From: Methanococcoides sp. LMO-2 | GTDB lineage: Archaea > Halobacteriota > Methanosarcinia > Methanosarcinales > Methanosarcinaceae | DNA: 64,000 nucleotides | Assembly: GCF_038432375.1 (NCBI RefSeq) | Contig: NZ_JBCAUS010000003.1 | Coordinates: 1 to 64,000 of the forward strand | Reading direction: 5' to 3' | In this document: positions 8,936 to 19,393 of the stretch, piece by piece | Position numbering within the stretch: the first letter of the stretch is position 1 | Layout: every line of letters starts with the position of its first letter | Program-made: the position numbers and the translations under genes | The notes under the pieces: model-generated | The model's database searches: none | What the model was told of the DNA's origin: nothing | What the model saw: the letters and a program-made list of their open reading frames with translations, nothing else

Positions 8936-10135
8936 TTATTTTTTTTGTTCAATTTCATTACTGACCCTGTCCAGCAGTTCCTTAAGTCCAATATTGATGT
9001 CACCTGCCCTTGAGTCGAGATACTGGAGAGATTTTAGCCGGACACCATCCGTAGAAGTATTCTCTTCATTTCCCAGGGACTCGATTACAGAAGCCAGATC
9101 TTCTTTAAGATCTTCCTTTTGCCCCAATAAGGAATCAAGAGCTTTTTTTTCCGTTGCCCTGAGATTCTCATCAGCTACCCGATTGACAAGGCCGACAAAC
9201 TCATTCTGCTTCTGTTCCATATCTTCTATCATTTTGGAGATCTTCTTGGTTATCTCAGCCTCAATGGCCTTTCCAAATATGACATCCTCTGTGGTAACCT
9301 CCGTAACATACTCATAGGTCGCTGGTGGCTTAACAGTTACCTTATCGTGATCAGCAGGTATGAAAATAGCATCATCGGGATAAACTCTCTGGTTCATGAA
9401 TGTCGGAGATACTATTTCGATGTGATCTTCATGAAGGCTGTCAAACATCATCTTTTTCAGGTCTGACCTTTTGGTTATAAGGCTGGATACATCCTTCAAA
9501 AGACCTCCTACCTTGTATGTAACTGAAAAATCCCCCAATTCGACCACATGCACAAAGATGTTCTCAAGCTCTACCTCCTCTGCTGCCTTGACAAGAGACT
9601 TTTCAACCCTTTCCCTTGACACATTATAACCTAACGAAACAGTGGTAGAAATAACCGTACCGGATGAACTAATAGTTACCAGCGGATTAGAGATCAGTTT
9701 CAGATTCGGGATCGTTATGAGATCACGATCAATTGACTGGACCTGAGTATGCAGGATACCAATGTCAGAAACCCTTCCAAAGGTATCTTCAACCCTGATA
9801 AAATCGCCCGCCTTGAAAGGCTTTATGCGGCTTAGCATTATGCCTGACATACCATTTGCCACAAAAGTTGTAGATGAAAGAGCGATGGTAGCACCAATCA
9901 GGATACCAAAAAAGCTCAGAAGGGTCTGCTTCGTGTTGTCCGGTATCGGAAGGCTAAGCACGAGAACAACTAGCCCGATAAAAGCGACCAGCAGTAAGAT
10001 AAATTGCTCAAAGGTCTTTTGCTCTGAGAATATACGGGTCTTACGGAAAACGAAGCTCAATAATGCCAAAAGGATAAGAGTACCCGCAACTACAATGATG
10101 CTAAAGTAATAGTCTTCCAGTACTATAATGTTCAT
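8936..10135 (-). CDS. Small-conductance mechanosensitive channel (MscS family)
   Basis: 399-residue MscS-type channel. Two N-terminal hydrophobic helices (about 2-32 and 44-66) are followed by the pore-lining third helix, ATIALSSTTFVANGMSGIML. The beta domain follows, with FKAGDFIRVEDTFGRVSDIGILHTQ. The C-terminal 120 residues are charged and predicted coiled coil, longer than in E. coli MscS. The start is the ATG at 10135 behind TTGGGGGCT. It relieves hypo-osmotic stress by releasing solutes. It has its own promoter region upstream. Confidence 0.92.
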   Translation of the reverse strand: MNIIVLEDYYFSIIVVAGTLILLALLSFVFRKTRIFSEQKTFEQFILLLVAFIGLVVLVLSLPIPDNTKQTLLSFFGILIGATIALSSTTFVANGMSGIMLSRIKPFKAGDFIRVEDTFGRVSDIGILHTQVQSIDRDLITIPNLKLISNPLVTISSSGTVISTTVSLGYNVSRERVEKSLVKAAEEVELENIFVHVVELGDFSVTYKVGGLLKDVSSLITKRSDLKKMMFDSLHEDHIEIVSPTFMNQRVYPDDAIFIPADHDKVTVKPPATYEYVTEVTTEDVIFGKAIEAEITKKISKMIEDMEQKQNEFVGLVNRVADENLRATEKKALDSLLGQKEDLKEDLASVIESLGNEENTSTDGVRLKSLQYLDSRAGDINIGLKELLDRVSNEIEQKK

Positions 10136-10414
10136 AGCCCCCAATACGTGCAAACTGTACAGATTATTAGATAGATAGTAATTTCACATTTTCTTTATAA
10201 AAAACTGTTTGTAAAAAACACAACTAAAAAAACCTAAAGAGGGGGACCACAGATCCAACGGAATCAACATATATTTAAATCATTCTACATCCCCCATAAT
10301 AATGTAGAAACGGTGCCAGAAAAAGACATCTAAATCGGAGAAGAAGCAACCAAAAGTATCAATAAACAAAAATTGATGCAAAATTATTTAAATCTAAAAA
10401 TGGAAGTAGTATAT

Positions 10415-13075
10415 ATGCATCTTGATTATGCTGAGAAGTGGATTAAAAAAGGGGACAGTTTCTTTAGTTTGAAGAAGTACGAAGAAGCCATTGACGCATA
10501 CGATAAAGCACTTGAGATATATCCAAAGGATGAAGGAGCATGGGAAAGTAAAGGAAATGCTTATTTTAATCTCAGGAGATACGAAGAGGCTATCGAAGCA
10601 TACAATAAGGCACTTGAACTTAATTCGGAACTTGAAGGCATCTGGATGAACAAAGGAAATGCTGCCTTTAACCTTAAGGAATATGAAGAAGCCATTGAAG
10701 CATACGATCAGGCCATAAACATTTATCCGGAAAATGAAAATGCCTGGATAAACAAAGGAAACGCTTTTTTTAACCTCAAAGAATATGAGGAAACAATTGA
10801 TGCATACACTAAAGCCCTGGACATATACCCTGAAGAGGAAAATGTATGGATCAATAAGGGAAATGCATTCTCACACTTGAAAAAGTATGAAGAGGCAATT
10901 GAAGCCTACAATAAAGCCCTTGAACTTAATCCTGAATCAAAGGATGCCTGGGAGAACAAGGGAGTTGCATATTCCCATATGAAAAAGGGTGATGAGGCCA
11001 TAGAGGCATTCAACAAAACCCTGGAAATAGACCCTGACAATGAAGAAGCATGGGAAAGTAAGGGCAATGCACTCTATGAACTTGAGAAATATGAGGAAGC
11101 AATAGAAGCATTCAACAAGACCCTGGAAATAGACCCAAAAAATGACAAGACATGGGCTAAAAAGGGTAACTCCCATTTCAATCTTAAAGAATATGAAAAA
11201 GCAATAGAAGCTTTCAATAAAACTCTGGAGATAGACCCAGAAAATGGAAAAGCATGGGCAAAGAAGGGTAACTGCCATTTTGACCTGAAAGATTATCCGG
11301 AAGCAATAGGGGCATTTGATAAGGCCCTGGAGATCGATCCGAAGGACGGAACAATATGGGCAAGCAAAGGAAATGCATCCCTGATCCTCAAAAAGTATGA
11401 AGAAGCTACCGAAGCATACGGAAAAGCTACCGCTATCGATCCGGAGAACGGGATAATATGGGCAAGCAAGGGAAATGCATCCTTAATTCTGGAGAAATAT
11501 GAGGAAGCGGTCCTGGCATATGAAAAAGCCACACAGCTTGACCCGGATAATGCAAGCATATGGGCAAGTAAAGGAAACGCCCACACCAACCTGAAACAGT
11601 ATGAAGATGCGATCCAGGCATACAATAAGGTCACAGACATTGATCCAAAGGATGAGGAAATATGGGTCAGCAAAGGAGATGCATACTTCAACCTGGAAAG
11701 ATATGAAGAAGCAATCCAGGCATACGATAAAGCCCTGAAACTCGATCCGAATGATGAAATGGCATGGACCTATAAAGGAAATGCCTGTTCGATCCTCGAA
11801 AGGCACGGGGAAGCAATTGAAGCTTACGAAAAGGCCACTGAGATCAATCCCGACTCAAAGGATATCTGGATCAACAAAGGAAACACACTTTTCACTCTCG
11901 AAATATACGCAGAAGCTATAGAGGCTTATGACAAAGCAATTGAGATAGATCAGGGACAGGAAAGTGTATGGACCAACAAGGGAAATTCATGTTTCTGCCT
12001 TGAAAGATACGAGGAAGCGATATATGCATACGACAAAGCCACGGAACTCGATCCGGAATATGAATTTGTCTGGGCCAACAAGGGTAATGCATATACACAT
12101 ATTAAAAAATACGAAGATGCAATAAAAGCATATACTAAGGCACTGGAGTTGAAGCCAAATGACAAGAACGCCTGGGCCAACAAAGGAAATGCATATTCGC
12201 ACCTTAAAGCATATGAGGACGCCATCGTAGCTTATGAGAAAGCTTTGCAGATCGACCCTGAAGATGAAAAGACCTGGATCAATAAAGGAAATGCATATTC
12301 CCAGGTGAAAAAGTATGAGGAAGCGATCAATGCATATGAGAAAGCTCTTCAGTTGAATTCGAATGATGAGAATGTGTGGATCAGCAAAGGAAATGTTTAC
12401 TATCATCTGAAGAAGTACGAGAAAGCGATCGAGACATACGATAAGGCCCTTGAACTTAATGCGGAAGCAGAGGACGTGTGGACCAACAAAGGTAACGTAT
12501 TGTCACATATGAAGAAATTTGAGGAATCCTCTGAAGCATACAATAAGGCCCTGAAGGTCAATCCGGAAAATGTGGCGTCTCACCTTAATTATGCAAATAC
12601 ATTAAGAGAGAATAAAAAATTCAGTGAAGCTGAAACAGAAGTAATGCTCGTACTCCAGATGAACCCTTCAAATTCATTCGCATTAGGAGCTCTTGGAGAT
12701 ATCCTCTCAGACGAAGGATATTTCGAAAAAGCGATCGAGGAATACGAAAAGGCACTTTTCAATTCTGAGGAAATGCACCCTTCTTCGATCTCGGAGATCT
12801 ACAACAATATGGGCAGAGCATATGGAGAACTGGAAGATTACGAGAAAGCTGAGAAATATTTCCGGAAGGCTCTGTCAGAAGACGAATATAACGTAAAAGC
12901 AATAAGGAACAGTCGAATTCTTGAGAAGATGAAAGAATCACGAGGATTGTTGAAGAGGATGTTTAAAGGCAAGCGTTCAAATGAAGCGAAACCTGAGTTT
13001 GAGCTGAGCAGCAGTTATGGCCTCATCGAATCAAAGAACCAGATCCATGAAAATACTCTTGAAATTGAGTACTGA
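10415..13075 (+). CDS. Giant TPR-repeat protein (24 repeats)
   Basis: 886 residues consisting almost only of 34-residue TPR units. I count 24; the first 21 begin with Trp (pattern WxxKGNAxxxLxxYEEAIEAYxKALEIDP) and the last three are more divergent. A short basic tail (MKESRGLLKRMFKGKRS) follows. TPR solenoids act as protein-protein scaffolds; no enzyme domain or signal peptide is seen. I chose the ATG at 10415 because GGAAGTAG lies 6-13 bases ahead and the first repeat begins immediately after. ATGs at 10400 and 10376 are alternatives. Confidence 0.9.
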   Translation: MHLDYAEKWIKKGDSFFSLKKYEEAIDAYDKALEIYPKDEGAWESKGNAYFNLRRYEEAIEAYNKALELNSELEGIWMNKGNAAFNLKEYEEAIEAYDQAINIYPENENAWINKGNAFFNLKEYEETIDAYTKALDIYPEEENVWINKGNAFSHLKKYEEAIEAYNKALELNPESKDAWENKGVAYSHMKKGDEAIEAFNKTLEIDPDNEEAWESKGNALYELEKYEEAIEAFNKTLEIDPKNDKTWAKKGNSHFNLKEYEKAIEAFNKTLEIDPENGKAWAKKGNCHFDLKDYPEAIGAFDKALEIDPKDGTIWASKGNASLILKKYEEATEAYGKATAIDPENGIIWASKGNASLILEKYEEAVLAYEKATQLDPDNASIWASKGNAHTNLKQYEDAIQAYNKVTDIDPKDEEIWVSKGDAYFNLERYEEAIQAYDKALKLDPNDEMAWTYKGNACSILERHGEAIEAYEKATEINPDSKDIWINKGNTLFTLEIYAEAIEAYDKAIEIDQGQESVWTNKGNSCFCLERYEEAIYAYDKATELDPEYEFVWANKGNAYTHIKKYEDAIKAYTKALELKPNDKNAWANKGNAYSHLKAYEDAIVAYEKALQIDPEDEKTWINKGNAYSQVKKYEEAINAYEKALQLNSNDENVWISKGNVYYHLKKYEKAIETYDKALELNAEAEDVWTNKGNVLSHMKKFEESSEAYNKALKVNPENVASHLNYANTLRENKKFSEAETEVMLVLQMNPSNSFALGALGDILSDEGYFEKAIEEYEKALFNSEEMHPSSISEIYNNMGRAYGELEDYEKAEKYFRKALSEDEYNVKAIRNSRILEKMKESRGLLKRMFKGKRSNEAKPEFELSSSYGLIESKNQIHENTLEIEY

Positions 13076-13118
13076 TGCTCGTACATTCAAAGAGTTGGTA
13101 AAAGTATAACACACAAAT

Positions 13119-13631
13119 TCAGGAGAGCATTTTTTTGAACATTCTCCTGATAAGTGTCTTTTTTAGAAGGAAATAATCTTCTGTTGCATTCATGATAGCA
13201 CGCTTTTCCAGCAGTTTCCTGTCCTCGGACCACCGGGACATTGCTTTCTCCAGCATGTCCATTAGATGAACACGCTTTTCTTTCGGAAGTTTTGTGAGAA
13301 GATCCACACGGGTAGTTACTATCTTGAAAAGGTCCGCTTCGGATAATTCTCCTTCAGCATCAAGCATTTTGCTTATAGCTTCCAGTCTTTGGTCATCCGG
13401 CATACTATAGAATTCATCCAGCTTCTTGCATAATGCATCGCACTTCTCTTTCTCAGATTTTGAGGCAATATGCTTTATTGTTTCTGTGATGCAGCTGACG
13501 GTCTCTACCTGCTCTTTGTACAACTTACAGACCGGACATTTTTGAAAATGCTCATCGATCGAACCGGAATCGTTACCAATACATTCCTCACACGCTTTTG
13601 CAAGCTCTTCCAACTTCTCTTCTGCGATCAT
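13119..13631 (-). CDS. Conserved hypothetical protein with Cys-rich N-terminus
   Basis: 170 residues. The N-terminus has CEECIGNDSGSIDEHFQKCPVC, a Cys/His spacing like the zinc-binding anti-sigma zf-HC2 motif, followed by a charged helical body (KLPKEKRVHLMDMLEKAMSRW) and a basic tail. No membrane segment is present. I do not recognise a named family. GGAG lies about 11 bases before the ATG. It converges with the TPR gene. Confidence 0.6.
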   Translation of the reverse strand: MIAEEKLEELAKACEECIGNDSGSIDEHFQKCPVCKLYKEQVETVSCITETIKHIASKSEKEKCDALCKKLDEFYSMPDDQRLEAISKMLDAEGELSEADLFKIVTTRVDLLTKLPKEKRVHLMDMLEKAMSRWSEDRKLLEKRAIMNATEDYFLLKKTLIRRMFKKMLS

Positions 13632-13885
13632 AATTCAACAACTCCAATAAGAGGTTTGGATTCACTTTTATATATATCTGAGCTTTGAGCTTTGCAACAA
13701 TGAATCAGAAGAATTGGGCCAAGAGAAACAACTGAAAGATTAATATAACCTATATAATTTGATTGAATAATAACTAGACTATTAATCGAAGGGTTTATAT
13801 ATAAATTTATTGTAAGATTCAAAACAAAGAATTATATCAAAAAAATTTATTAAATCATTTATAAATAATCCGATGGAGTAATATA

Positions 13886-16800
13886 ATGGCTACATATTTG
13901 GAAACACAAAGATCAATACTTGAAAATGAAATATCATTAAAAAATCAGGCTATTGAATCAAGCATTAATGCCATTGCTTTAACAGACCTAAATGGGGAGA
14001 TTATTTACATAAACAAACCTTTTTTAAAATTATTCGATGTTAGTAATAAAAAGAATTTTTTGAAGAACCATTCGACCAGCTTCTGGAACGAACAAACCGA
14101 AGCAATAGAAATTATAAAAAATATTCATCAAACAGAGTTTTGGTCTGGAGAAATTGAAGTTACAAAAACGAACGGTTCAAAGATTATAACATTATTCTCT
14201 GCCAATGCCATAAAGAGCAAAGCAGGCAAATCAATTGCCATAATGATATCGATTATTGATATTTCCAAAGAAAAAGAATTGGAAAAAGATCTCGAAACAA
14301 TCTTTAATTCTATTAATGATGAAATTGCAATATTTGCACTTGATGGGCACTTCTTAGAAGCTAACAGAGTTACGTTTGAGAGATTGGGATATAGTAAAAG
14401 TGAATTGACCCAGATGTCGGTAATGGATGTAACACCGCCTGAATATAGAGAGAACTTGCGCAAGCAGGTACTTGAAAAATTAGAAAGAGGAGGTGGAATC
14501 ATTGAAACTGTCAGCAGGCATAAAGATGGTTCATTGATTCCAATCGAACTCAATATCCAATCTATTGAGTACAAAGGAAAACCTGCCATCATAACTGTTG
14601 CCAGAGATACAACCGATCGTAAAAAGGCAGAAAATGCCTTGAAAGCAAGCGAGGAAAAATATTCGAATCTTGTTGAAAATGGAAATGACGGAATAATCAT
14701 AATTCAGGATAATTTACTAAAATATATAAACCAAAAATTTGAAAATATGGCAGGGTATTCAAAAGATGAAATACTCGGTAGATCATTTTTTGATATTGTT
14801 TCAGAAGAAGATCGAGACATCACATTGAACAGGCATAAAAAAAGATTTACCCATAGCGATTTTACCAATAATTATGAGATAGAGATATTGTCAAAGAATG
14901 GTAAACGTGTTCCAGTAGAGATCAGCGGATCAATTATCGATTATGAAGGCAGGCCTGCAAATATGGCAATTATACGCGATATAACTGAGAGAAAGAAGCT
15001 GAAACAAAAAATAAGAGAAACTGACATTAAAAACGAAGCAATCCTTAATGCTTTACCTGATCTAATCTTTCAATGCAATAAAGAAGGAACTATTCTTGAC
15101 TTCCGCCCATCAACTGAAATAGATACATATGTTCAACCTAAAGACTTTTTGGATAAAAATGTCAAAGAAGTGTTGCCAGAAGATATTGCAGCTAAAGTAA
15201 TTTCATCGATCGACCAAGCCATCAAAACAAAAGAATTACAGCGTTTTTATTACGAACTTAGGACAAATAGAAAGTTGAATTACTTTGAAGCCCGGGTTGT
15301 GCTTACCGGAGAAGACTCCACATTAGCTATTATATCAGACATTACTGATCGTAAGTTAGCAGAGATCAAGCTGAAGAAAAGTGAAGAGAAATATTCAGCT
15401 CTCGTAGAAAATGGGAATGATGGCATCCTCATTGTTCAAGACGATTTAGTAAAATATGCAAATTCAAAAATGACAGAGATGGTTGGATATAGTCTTAAAG
15501 AAGCAATTGGAAGCCCTTTTTTAGAATATGTACATGAAAATCACCGAGAATTGGTTTTCGATAAATATGAAAAGAAATTAAAAGTAGGAAATGAAATTCG
15601 GTCCAGATATGAGTTCGACATTCTTTCCAAAGATGGGGGGAAAATATAGGTAGACACCACTGCAGCCATTATAGAATATGAAAAAAAGCCCGCGGTTATG
15701 GCTATCTTGCGTGATATAAGCAAAAGAAAAGAAATGATAGAGGCACTTCAGGCATCTGAAAAGAAATTCAAAGATATTTTCAACAATTCTAATGATTCAA
15801 TTTCTATATATGAGCTAAATGGTAACATTATTGAAGTGAACAAAGTTGCTTGCAGATTAACTGGTTACACACGAAATGAAATATTAAAGAAGCAAATTAC
15901 GGATTTAGTTCATCCCGACCATAGTTCAAAACTAATTGATGACATAAAAAAACTTCATAAAGAAAAATACTCAATATTTGAAACTCTGGCCCTTTCAAAA
16001 AATGGAAACACTACCCCTATTGAACTAAGTAATCGCATTATTGAATATGAAGGAAGAGTTTCCGTACTTAGTATTGCCAGAGATATCACAGAACGCAAAA
16101 GGTTAACTGATGAACTGAAGAGAAAAAATAAATTACTCCAGGTAAAACTTGATTACCTATCTTCATCCGAAAGTGAACTTGAAGAGCTAACACTACTTGA
16201 TATAATAGATCCTGAACATCTTCAAAAGATACAGGATTCATTTTCAAAGGCAAATAGAGTAGCTTCCATAATTACCAAAATTGATGGCACCCCCATTACC
16301 AGACCAAGCAATTTCTCAAAGATCTGCCAGATAGTACGCAACACTGAAGCTGGAGAAAGGAACTGCTATAGATCCGATATGATATTAGGAGAGAAAGCCA
16401 ACAAGGTCATGGAACCCAGTTATGGCAGATGTCACAGCCTTGGACTTATAGATGCCAGTGCTCCGATAATCGTTGGTGGACAACATGTTGCAAACTGGCT
16501 TGTCGGACAGGTCAATGTGGAAAAAATGGAACCAGCATCAGTAGAGAACTACGCCAGAAAAATTGGGGCAGATGTGGATGAAATGCTGGATGCATACAAT
16601 GAGATCCGCTACATGTCTCAGGAACAGTTCGAGAATATATTGCATTTGCTATCATTGTTTGCAAAGGAAATATCCACACTGGGATATAATAATCTTAAAC
16701 TGTTAAAAGAGATAAACGAACGCAAGGTCGCAGAAAAAGAGCTAAGGGAAAGCGAAACAAAATACAGGGAAGTTGTTTCATCAATTGATGCCCTTTTCTG

Positions 16801-18250
16801 GAAAGCTGATGTCGACGAGAATGGAGGTTTCATTAACACGTACATGTCACCTTTTGCAAATCGGTTGCTGGGAATTGATACAGAAAATAAAGAGCAGAAC
16901 TGGCAGTCATTTTTTAACTATGCGCATCCGGATGACCTTCCAATAATACTGCAAAATATGAATGAAACAGTAAATAGAAAATGTGCATTAAATGACTATG
17001 AATATAGGATCATAAGGCCAGATGGAACTCAATTATGGTTGCATGAAAAAGCGATATCAACCATAAATTCAGAAGGTAAAGTCCAGCTATTTGGAACTAC
17101 TGTAGACATAACAGAACTTAAAAACGTTCATGATGAGCTAGTTGTAGAAAGAGATCGTGCACAAAAGTATTTTGATGTGGCCAAGGTCATTATGCTGGTT
17201 CTGGGAACCGACAGGAATGTAGTTCAAATCAATAACAAAGGTTGTGAGATCCTTGGTTATGAAAAAGAAAATATTGTCGGTAAGAACTGGTGTGAGAACT
17301 TCCTTCCTGAAGAATTCTGTGAGCAGGTCGAAAAACAAATTGAATATTTGATATCAGATAATAAGAAAAAAATCGAATATCATGAGAATCCTATTCTGAA
17401 CTCTTCCGGTGAAGAAAGATGGATAGCATGGAATGTTTCTGTACTATATAACAAAAATAGTTAGATAGAGGGCTTTCTCTGTTCGGGCCAGGATATCACA
17501 GAAAGGAAGAATCTAGAAAATAATTTGCTTAATACAAAGATAGCCTCTGAAGTTGCAAATCGCTCAAAGAGTGAGTTTTTGGCAAACATGAGCCATGAAC
17601 TCAGAACTCCACTTAATTCTGTAATTGGTTTTTCCGACATATTGTCTAATGAGGTTTATGGAAATCTCAATGAAAAGCAAATGAGATATACAGAAAATAT
17701 CCACAAGAGCGGACAGAACCTGTTGAAGATCATAAACAATATACTCGACCTATCTGCTATAGAAGCAAGATCAAGCGAGCTAAATTACGAGAAGTTTATT
17801 TTATGCGAGGTCCTCAAAGAGGTTCGTAAAAATGCACTTCCTCTTGCAACACAGAAGAATATATCCATAGAAATGGATATTGAGAAAATGATCCTGATAG
17901 ATGGTGACAAAAACAAGATCAAGCAGATAATCAACAATGTTTTGAACAATGCTATCAAATTCAACAATAATGGCGGTTCGGTCTTTGTCAAAGCACGAAA
18001 CATTGATAATGAAATAAATATTCTGGTAAAGGATACAGGAATCGGTATTCCTGAAAAAGAGATCGGAAAAATGTTCGACCCTTTCTATCAGATAGATGGT
18101 TCATCATCACGCGATTATGGAGGAAATGGAATTGGACTTGCTCTTGTAAAGCATTTTGTTGAAATGCACAAGGGAGATGTCTGGATCGAAAGTGATGAAG
18201 GATTGGGAACTGAAGTTCATATCAAACTTCCTGCTGAACAAAGGATTTAA
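13886..18250 (+). CDS. Multi-PAS/PocR sensor histidine kinase with two in-frame UAG codons
   Basis: One uninterrupted frame of 1454 codons except for TAG at 15647-15649 (codon 588) and 17462-17464 (codon 1193). Reading through both gives about six PAS domains (17-745), then a PocR-type ligand domain (about 770-930, with ITRPSNFSKICQIVR and GRCHSLGL), two more PAS domains, a HisKA box (SEFLANMSHELRTPLNSV) and a HATPase (DTGIGIPEKE; GNGIGLALVKHFV). Both ambers fall inside PAS folds, and homology continues without loss on either side. The organism uses UAG for pyrrolysine in MttB and MtbB, so readthrough as pyrrolysine is plausible. Otherwise this is a kinase gene split by two nonsense mutations. 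No frameshift is seen. Confidence 0.75.
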
Positions 18251-18276
18251 AGTCGAAACGGTCATAATTATTTACA

Positions 18277-18957
18277 ATGGAACCACTAACAATTATCATT
18301 GTAGCTGTAATAATAATCTTCCCGATCTTACTTGTAAAGGAAGCAAAAAAACAGAAGAAAACCTCTATCCCATTATTCGAGAACTATGCGAAGTCCCATA
18401 ATTGGACATACATGCAGGAAGATGATGGAACGGTTCAGAACTTAGCAAAGGACCTTCAGGGTATCGGTCGTTTCAACTCACCCTCCCTTGGAAAAATAGC
18501 TCCAGAGAATGTAATAATAGGTTCAGTTCCAAAGGGAAGGATTCACTATTTCCAGCATCATGTCCGTATTTCTGAAGGTAATGCCATCCATTTAAATGTA
18601 TGTCTGTTGCAACTGAAAAATACGATATGTGATGCGCTCATTGTTCGTTTTAAGAAAGAGAGTTCCAGATTGACAAATGAACTCTATACGATGCCAGAAC
18701 TGGAATTGGATCAAAACTGGTCAAAGGATGTAGTTATCTATGGAAACTACACTGACATCAACGAGGTACTGGATGACATAACCCTGACTAAAATTGTTGA
18801 AAAAGCAAACGAGCTGCCATGGAGGATAGACCTGCAGATCAAAAACAACCTCGTTGCAGTTTACATTGCTGAGAGGAATGCATCAGTTGAAAATGAAAGC
18901 GACCTTTCTGCATTGAAAGACTTCACAGAATACGTAGCAGGCAGTATTCAAAGATAA
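18277..18957 (+). CDS. Membrane-anchored hypothetical protein
   Basis: 226 residues with one N-terminal membrane helix (about 3-20, LTIIIVAVIIIFPILLV) and a soluble domain of unknown family. The ATG lies 24 bases after the kinase stop, so it may be co-transcribed with the amber-containing sensor kinase and act with it. That link is inferred from spacing only. Confidence 0.65.
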   Translation: MEPLTIIIVAVIIIFPILLVKEAKKQKKTSIPLFENYAKSHNWTYMQEDDGTVQNLAKDLQGIGRFNSPSLGKIAPENVIIGSVPKGRIHYFQHHVRISEGNAIHLNVCLLQLKNTICDALIVRFKKESSRLTNELYTMPELELDQNWSKDVVIYGNYTDINEVLDDITLTKIVEKANELPWRIDLQIKNNLVAVYIAERNASVENESDLSALKDFTEYVAGSIQR

Positions 18958-19077
18958 AACCCTTAAAAAAACCTAATAATACGACTGTCCGTAATAGCAG
19001 GTCAGCTATCGAAAGAGAAATTTATCTTGTTTTGAAGCTTCGATGTAAAGCAAAGTATGCAATTGAACAAACAGATA

Positions 19078-19239
19078 TCAGGATTCTTTTTTCATCCTGC
19101 AGAGTTCCTTCTTGTACATTACCTGGGTGCGCCATCTCGCAACATCTGGTGTAGGTTCCCTTCCGGCCTGTTTTAGAATGATCCCATCCAGATATTCAAA
19201 ATCTTTCTTTATATCCTCACATGGAATTTTCTCGGACAT
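19078..19239 (-). CDS. Small hypothetical protein (53 aa)
   Basis: Frame of 53 codons from ATG at 19239 to TGA, starting MSEKIPCEDIKKDFEYLDG and containing PDVARWRTQVMYKKELCRM. GGGGTT lies 7 bases ahead of the ATG. Charged helical composition and codon use look genuinely coding. No family is recognised; it stands alone between two kinase genes. Confidence 0.6.
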   Translation of the reverse strand: MSEKIPCEDIKKDFEYLDGIILKQAGREPTPDVARWRTQVMYKKELCRMKKES

Positions 19240-19393
19240 ATTTTAACCCCATTCGGTGTTATTTAGGTAATATGAAAGAGGAGATTCATAATATTCTTGG
19301 GCTAAATGGATATAAATATGAATTAATTAGAATTATAACTAGAGGTTCATTTTAATGAGAGAACGTAACCCATTGCCCTACATACGGAATATT

